From assembly GCF_003594885.1 (NCBI RefSeq), contig NZ_QZEZ01000003.1, positions 248,001 through 312,000 on the forward strand: a DNA stretch of 64,000 nt, given 5' to 3'. The position numbers and the translations under genes were made by a program. The notes under the pieces were generated by a model. It was not told the DNA's origin. It did no database searches and was given only the letters and a program-made list of their open reading frames with translations. The DNA is from Vallicoccus soli (lineage in GTDB: Bacteria > Actinomycetota > Actinomycetes > Motilibacterales > Motilibacteraceae). Below are positions 59,520 to 64,000 of this stretch, in pieces. Numbering within the stretch: the first letter of the stretch is position 1; the number at the start of each line of letters is the position of its first letter.

Positions 59520-60956
59520 TCAGAGCGGCTCGCGCACCACGTCCCCGGGCGCCTTGTCCTCGCGCAGCCCCCGCCACACCGGGTGCCGCAGGCGGCCGTC
59601 GCGGGTCCACTCGCCGTACACGACCTCGCCGACGAGCCGCGGCGTCACCCAGACCGCGTCGCGGCGGTCCTTGGCGGGCAGCTCGGCGTGGAACGGCGAG
59701 GTGCGGCGCACGTGCGGGCGCAGCCGGCGCAGCAGGTCGTCCAGGACCGCGCCGCTGAAGCCGGTGCCGACGTGACCGACGTACTCGAGCCCGTCGGGGC
59801 CGGGGATGCCGAGGAGCAGCGAGCCGATGCCCCCGGAGCGGCGCCCCTCCCCCGGCTTCCAGCCGCCGACCACGACCTCCTGCGTGCGCTGGTGCTTCAC
59901 CTTGACCCAGGCGCGGGAGCGGGCGCCGGGGGCGTACGGGGCGTCGACCCGCTTGGCGACGACCCCCTCGAGCCCGGCCGCCCCGGACGCCGCGAGCGCC
60001 TCGCTCCCGGCGCCGAGGAAGACCGGCGGGGTGTCCCAGCGGGGGCCGCGCAGGTCGAGCGACTCGAGCAGGGAGCGGCGCACCGCGTACGGCTCGGCGA
60101 GCAGCGAGCGACCCTCGTGCCACAGCACGTCGAAGACCAAGTAGGAGACCGGGACCGCCGCGACGAGCGCCCGCGAGGGGCGCTGCACGTGCATGCGCTG
60201 CTGCAGGTGCCCGAAGTCCGGCCGCCCCTCGTGGAACGCGACGAGCTCCCCGTCGAGCACCACCGTGAGCGCGCCGAGCGCCTCGGCCATCTGCGCGACC
60301 TCGGGGTACGTCGCCCCGACCTCGCGGTCGTTGCGGGTGAGCACGCGCGCACGGCCGCCGTCGACGTACACGACGGCCCGCACGCCGTCCCACTTCATCT
60401 CGTACGCCCAGCGGTCCTCCTCGCGGGCCGGGGGCAGCGGCCCGGCGGTGGCGAGCATGGGGCGTACGAGCTCCGGCGCGGGCTCCCAGCCCGGCCGCGG
60501 CGGAGCGTCCATCCGGTGCACCATCCACTGGTCGCCGCCGGTGCGGAACAGCGTGAAGCGCCCCTGCACGCGCGCGCCGTGCAGCACCACCTGCACCTCG
60601 TCGTCGCGCCACTTCAGCGTCTCGTACGTCCCCCGGTCCCACAGCAGCACCGACCCGCCGCCGTACTCGCCGGCGGGGATGTCGCCGCTGAACGAGGCGT
60701 ACTCCAGCGGGTGGTCCTCGGTGTGCACCGCCAGGTGGTTGCGCCGCGGGTCGTCGGGCAGGCCCTTCGGCACCGCCCACGACACGAGCACCCCGCCCCG
60801 CTCGAGCCGGAAGTCCCAGTGCAGCGCCCGGGCGTGGTGCTCCTGCACGACGAACGTATCGTCACCGCCCGTGGGGAGCGGCCCCTCCGGCACCGGCTCA
60901 GGAGTGCGCGCGGCGTCGCGCTTGCTGCGGTACGTCGAGAGCCGGTCCTCGGGCAT
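59520..60956 (-). CDS. LigD-type ATP-dependent DNA ligase with 3'-phosphoesterase domain, no polymerase domain
   Basis: 478 residues. The N-terminal phosphoesterase (PE) domain shows FVVQEHHARALHWDFRLE and IPAGEYGGGSVLLWDRGTYE (about residues 35-115). The ligase domain has the adenylated Lys in YEMKWDGVRAVVYV (about residue 188), LDGELVAFHEGRPDFG, GLEGVVAKR and an OB-fold tail with YVGHVGTGFS. The primase/polymerase domain of full LigD is absent. It should seal breaks in non-homologous end joining with Ku; no ku gene is in the window. The ATG at 60956 matches the family start. Confidence 0.9.
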   Translation of the reverse strand: MPEDRLSTYRSKRDAARTPEPVPEGPLPTGGDDTFVVQEHHARALHWDFRLERGGVLVSWAVPKGLPDDPRRNHLAVHTEDHPLEYASFSGDIPAGEYGGGSVLLWDRGTYETLKWRDDEVQVVLHGARVQGRFTLFRTGGDQWMVHRMDAPPRPGWEPAPELVRPMLATAGPLPPAREEDRWAYEMKWDGVRAVVYVDGGRARVLTRNDREVGATYPEVAQMAEALGALTVVLDGELVAFHEGRPDFGHLQQRMHVQRPSRALVAAVPVSYLVFDVLWHEGRSLLAEPYAVRRSLLESLDLRGPRWDTPPVFLGAGSEALAASGAAGLEGVVAKRVDAPYAPGARSRAWVKVKHQRTQEVVVGGWKPGEGRRSGGIGSLLLGIPGPDGLEYVGHVGTGFSGAVLDDLLRRLRPHVRRTSPFHAELPAKDRRDAVWVTPRLVGEVVYGEWTRDGRLRHPVWRGLREDKAPGDVVREPL

Positions 60957-60966
60957 GACCCCGTTC

Positions 60967-62019
60967 CTACCCCCTCAGCGCGCGCGACGCCGCCTCCACG
61001 TCGGCAAGCGTGTTCCACAGGTGGAAGGCGATGCGGACCCGCCCGGCACGGCTCGCGGCGCGCACCCCCGCCTCCGCCAGCCTGCGCTCGCCGCCGTCCA
61101 CGGGCAGCGACAGCACCGCCGAGCCCGACGGCGCCAGCCCCAGGTCCTCGCGCAGCGCGTTCGCCAGCGCGACGTCATGCGCGCCCACCCGCTCCGGCCC
61201 GAGCCCCCGCAGCACGGCGAGCGCCTCGGCACCACCGACCCACGCCAGCCACGCCGGTGACAGGTCGAAGCGGCGCGCTGAGGAGGCCAGGCGCATGCCG
61301 GGGCCGTAGGTCGACGCCCAGACGTCCTCACCCGCGTACCACCCGGCCTGCGACGGGACCAGCTCGTCGAGCCGGCCCGGCCGCGCGGTGAGGAACGCCG
61401 TGCCCCGGGGCATGCACAGCCACTTGTAGCCGCTGCACACCGACCAGTCCACGCGCGAGGCGTCGAACGGCATCCACCCCGCCGCCTGCGTCACGTCGAC
61501 GAAGGTGCGCGTCCCCGTGCGGGCCGCCGCCTCCAGCACCGCCTCGAGGTCCGCGACGCGCCCGCACGCCGACTGCACGAGGCTGAAGGCGACGAGGTGC
61601 GTGCGCTCGTCCAGCGCGTCGGCCAGGCCCTCCAGCGGGACGTGCCGCACGGTGACGCCGCGCCCCGCCTGCACGAGGAACGGGAAGACCATCGAGGTGA
61701 AGTCGCCGTCGACGCAGACGACCTCGGCCCCGTCCGGCAGCGAGCCCGCCACGACGCCCGCGAACGCCGACGTCGTGCTGCCCACCGCGACCTGCGACGC
61801 GTCGACCCCGACGAGCGCCGCGTACTCCGCGCGCGAGCGCTGCACGAACGGGTCGTAGCCCGCCGCCGACGCCCGCCCCACGACCCAGGCGTCGACCGCC
61901 TCGCGCAGCGCCGCCGCCGCCGGGCGCGGGGGCACCCCCATCGTCGCGGCGTCGAGGTAGCCGGGGTCGACGTCGAACAGGTCCTGCGCCAGCGGCGCGT
62001 CCAGGGCGGGGGCGGTCAT
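60967..62019 (-). CDS. aminotransferase class V family PLP enzyme
   Basis: 350 residues. The N-terminal YLDAATMGVPPRPAAAAL gives the substrate-binding loop. QVAVGSTTSAFAGVVAGSLPDGAEVVCVDGDF covers the cofactor cup, FVDVTQAAGWMPFDASRVD holds the Asp/Gln cofactor residues, and SGYKWLCMPRGTAFL carries the PLP Lys (about residue 195). The group includes isopenicillin-epimerase and Cys-desulfurase relatives with diverse roles. The ATG at 62019 fits the family. It is divergent from a LysR gene across 70 bases, which probably controls it. Confidence 0.85.
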   Translation of the reverse strand: MTAPALDAPLAQDLFDVDPGYLDAATMGVPPRPAAAALREAVDAWVVGRASAAGYDPFVQRSRAEYAALVGVDASQVAVGSTTSAFAGVVAGSLPDGAEVVCVDGDFTSMVFPFLVQAGRGVTVRHVPLEGLADALDERTHLVAFSLVQSACGRVADLEAVLEAAARTGTRTFVDVTQAAGWMPFDASRVDWSVCSGYKWLCMPRGTAFLTARPGRLDELVPSQAGWYAGEDVWASTYGPGMRLASSARRFDLSPAWLAWVGGAEALAVLRGLGPERVGAHDVALANALREDLGLAPSGSAVLSLPVDGGERRLAEAGVRAASRAGRVRIAFHLWNTLADVEAASRALRG

Positions 62020-62089
62020 GGTGCCAGCGTGGCGGGCGCGATGCCTGCGCACAACCACCAGCTCGTTGGCGGTTCCATAGGATCGCGTT

Positions 62090-62995
62090 ATGGACGCCTC
62101 CGCGCTGCGCCTCGTCAAGGCCATCGGCGACACCGGCTCCTTCACCGGCGCCGCCGCGGCCCTCGGCCTGTCCCAGCCCGCCGTCAGCCAGCGGGTGCGC
62201 CGCCTCGAGCGCGAGGCGGGCACGGCGCTGGTCGAGCGGTCGGGGCGCCGTACCCGGCTCACCCAGGCCGGCGAGGTGCTCGCCCGCCACGCGAGCACCG
62301 TCCTCGCCACGCTCGCCGCCGCGGAGGAGGAGGTCGCCGCCGTCGCCGGGCTCCGCGCCGGCCGGGTCCGCCTCGTCGCGTTCCCGTCCTCCAGCGCCAC
62401 GCTGCTCCCCCGGGCGCTGCGGCTGCTGCGCGACCGGCACCCCGGCCTGCGGGTGAGCTTCGCCGAGGCCGAGCCGCCCGGCTCCCTGGCCGACCTGCGC
62501 GAGGGGACGTACGACGTCGCCCTCGCCTTCAGCTACCCCGGCGCGGACCTCGGCCGCGGCGAGGACGACCTGGCGGGGCTCGTCGCCGTGCCGCTGCTCG
62601 CCGACCCGCTCCTCGTCGCCCTGCCCGAGGAGCACCCGCTCGCCGGCGCGGCCGCGGTCGACCTCGCCGCGCTCGCCGGCGAGACGTGGATCGCCGGCTG
62701 CCCGCGCTGCCGCGGTCACCTGCTGCAGGCCGCGGCCGCGGCGGGGTTCGCGCCCGAGGTCGCCTTCGCCACCGACGACTACGTCGCCATGCTCGGCCTC
62801 GTGGAGGCGGGGCTCGGCGTCGCGCTCGTCCCCGCCCTGGTGCAGCGCACGGCGCGGCACCACCGCGTGGTCGTACGGCCCCTCGACCCGCCCGCCGAGC
62901 GGCAGGTCGTCGCCGTCACCACCGAGGGGCTCGTCCGGGTGCCGGCCGTCGCCGCCACCCTCGCCGCCCTGCGCGAGGTCGCCGCCCACCCGTGA
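62090..62995 (+). CDS. LysR family transcriptional regulator
   Basis: 301 residues. The N-terminal helix-turn-helix is FTGAAAALGLSQPAVSQRVRRLEREAGTALVERSGRRTRLTQAG (in parts: AAAALGLSQPAVSQRVRRLE, residues about 19-38). The C-terminal periplasmic-binding-like effector domain has VRLVAFPSSSATLLPRAL and LVEAGLGVALVPALV. The ATG at 62090 is very close to the divergent promoter (GGATCGCGTT just upstream). By usual LysR logic it activates the divergent aminotransferase gene in response to its substrate. Confidence 0.9.
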   Translation: MDASALRLVKAIGDTGSFTGAAAALGLSQPAVSQRVRRLEREAGTALVERSGRRTRLTQAGEVLARHASTVLATLAAAEEEVAAVAGLRAGRVRLVAFPSSSATLLPRALRLLRDRHPGLRVSFAEAEPPGSLADLREGTYDVALAFSYPGADLGRGEDDLAGLVAVPLLADPLLVALPEEHPLAGAAAVDLAALAGETWIAGCPRCRGHLLQAAAAAGFAPEVAFATDDYVAMLGLVEAGLGVALVPALVQRTARHHRVVVRPLDPPAERQVVAVTTEGLVRVPAVAATLAALREVAAHP

Positions 62996-63042
62996 CCGGC
63001 GCCCCCTCGCGCCGGCGCCGCCGGGCGCGGCAGGATCGGGGC

Positions 63043-64000
63043 ATGACCGCGACGACGCAGTCCCCCAGCCCCGCGGCGCGCGTGGCCGCGCCCGGCGAGG
63101 GCGTCAGCCTCGCCGAGCTGCAGCTCGCCGCCCGCAACTCCGGCCTGCCGCTGGAGGCGCTGCGCTACGAGATCACGCCCCTCGGGCTGCACTACCTGCT
63201 CACGCACTACGACATCCCGTACGTCGACCCGGTGACGTGGCGGCTCACCGTGGGCGGCCGCGTCGAGCGCCCGTTCGAGGTGGACCTGCCCGCGCTGCGC
63301 TCCCGCTCGGCCGTCACGCGCGCGGTCACCCTCGAGTGCGCCGGCAACGGGCGGGCCGCCCTCGAGCCGCGCCCGGTCAGCCAGCCGTGGCTCAACGAGG
63401 CCGTCGGCACGATGCGGTGGACCGGGACGCCCCTCGCCCCGCTCCTGGAGGAGGCCGGCGTGCTCGACGGCGCCGTCGAGGTCGTCTTCACCGGCGCCGA
63501 TCGCGGGCTCGAGCGCGGCGTCGAGCAGACGTACGCCCGCAGCCTCCCGCTCGCCGAGGCGCTGCGCGAGGAGGTGATGCTCGTGTGGGCGGTCAACGAC
63601 GTCGACCTGCCGCCGCAGCACGGCGCGCCGGTGCGGCTCGTGGTGCCCGGCTGGTACGGCATGGCGCACGTGAAGTGGCTGCGCTCGGTCGAGCTCGTGG
63701 ACCGGCCGTTCGAGGGCTACCAGCAGGCGACGGCGTACCGGATCAAGGAGGACCCCGCCGAGCGCGGCGAGCCGGTCACCCGCATCCGCCCGCGCGCGCT
63801 CATGGTGCCGCCCGGCGTGCCCGACTTCATGTCGCGCACCCGCTTCGTCGACGCCGGCGAGGTGCTGCTCGCCGGTCGGGCCTGGAGCGGGCAGGGCGAG
63901 GTCGTCGGGGTGGACGTGAGCACCGACGACGGCGCCACCTGGCAGGAGGCCGAGCTCGGCCCGGCCGGCGACCGCTGGGCGTGGCGGGCCTGGGTCGTCG
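63043..64000 (+). CDS. molybdopterin-dependent sulfite oxidase family protein, 3'-truncated
   Basis: The first 319 codons are present; the gene runs off the window. The oxidoreductase molybdopterin domain is clear: LHYLLTHYDIPYVDPVTWRL, the molybdenum-ligand Cys in VTLECAGNGR (about residue 104), GADRGLERGVEQTYARSLPL, HGAPVRLVVPGWYGMAHVKWL, and the start of the C-terminal dimerisation domain (VDVSTDDGATWQEAEL). No signal peptide or heme domain is seen at the N-terminus, so it is a cytoplasmic-type sulfite oxidase-like enzyme. The ATG at 63043 follows the LysR stop by 47 bases. Confidence 0.88.
   Translation, partial: MTATTQSPSPAARVAAPGEGVSLAELQLAARNSGLPLEALRYEITPLGLHYLLTHYDIPYVDPVTWRLTVGGRVERPFEVDLPALRSRSAVTRAVTLECAGNGRAALEPRPVSQPWLNEAVGTMRWTGTPLAPLLEEAGVLDGAVEVVFTGADRGLERGVEQTYARSLPLAEALREEVMLVWAVNDVDLPPQHGAPVRLVVPGWYGMAHVKWLRSVELVDRPFEGYQQATAYRIKEDPAERGEPVTRIRPRALMVPPGVPDFMSRTRFVDAGEVLLAGRAWSGQGEVVGVDVSTDDGATWQEAELGPAGDRWAWRAWVV

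Overview
The window is very GC-rich (by eye roughly three quarters G+C, with codon third positions almost always G or C). It is gene-dense, with many GTG starts and many 4-base GTGA stop/start overlaps. Together with the gene order lexA - LysM protein (ChiZ/Rv2719c-like) - nrdR - nrdJ, a SARP/BTAD-type regulator, twin-arginine-exported PhoX and sulfatase, and a TCGAAC-N4-GTTCGA-type SOS box, this points to a chromosomal segment of an actinobacterium. I cannot name the genus. No tRNA, rRNA, CRISPR array, insertion sequence or prophage was seen, and no real gene looks frameshifted. The first gene (pxpA) and the last (sulfite-oxidase family) are cut by the window edges.

Layout. 0-3.4 kb: 5-oxoprolinase operon (pxpA, pxpB, pxpC), an NADP-reductase-like gene and a DUF1445 D-glutamate-cyclase-like gene. 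3.4-10.7 kb: single genes (SDR stress dehydrogenase, exported M28 peptidase, small zinc-ribbon protein, acetyltransferase, DUF72, PhoD, aldo/keto reductase). 10.8-15 kb: Bcr/CflA transporter, succinate-semialdehyde dehydrogenase and DHA2 transporter. 15-19.3 kb, minus strand: PhoX, DUF3445 N-demethylase, DinB/DUF664 and a TetR regulator. 19.4-23 kb: a two-gene acyl-CoA carboxylase divergent from that TetR gene, with a clear palindromic operator between them. 23-36.2 kb: PoxB-like TPP enzyme, ATP-grasp protein, SARP-family ATPase regulator, LysE exporter, sulfatase, DUF2252, amino-acid permease plus tandem USP protein, Tudor-like small protein and TVP38 membrane protein.

36.4-48.7 kb is the most distinctive region. 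A tightly packed nine-gene minus-strand operon carries a complete peptide ABC importer, an M20 deacylase/peptidase, a P1-family (DmpA/NylC-type) self-cleaving hydrolase, an aldehyde dehydrogenase and an SDR. A FadR-type GntR gene is divergent from it. Downstream of the regulator lies a second P1-family hydrolase, exported and membrane-anchored. Two copies of a 14-base GntR-type operator flank the regulator gene, one before each arm. My reading is one regulon in which an exported hydrolase trims an amide or peptide substrate outside, the importer brings fragments in, and the cytoplasmic hydrolases and dehydrogenases finish the job. The substrate is unknown.

48.7-57.9 kb: membrane protein of unknown function, Nudix hydrolase divergent from a DeoR regulator, two tiny membrane proteins, then nrdJ (B12-dependent ribonucleotide reductase), nrdR, an SOS-linked LysM protein and lexA. 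nrdR is preceded by tandem candidate NrdR boxes and by an unusually long gene-free stretch. Two short tandem repeat arrays lie between nrdR and nrdJ. 57.9-59.4 kb holds two small genes of noticeably lower GC (PKD-type exported protein and lipoprotein), likely acquired. 59.5-64 kb: a LigD-type ATP ligase without polymerase domain, an aminotransferase divergent from a LysR regulator, and the start of a molybdopterin sulfite-oxidase family gene.

A short element, GCGCATGATCRCSGC, occurs in nine exact or near-exact copies confined to three intergenic gaps (7.84, 15.0 and 36.2-36.35 kb). It does not match any element I recognise.
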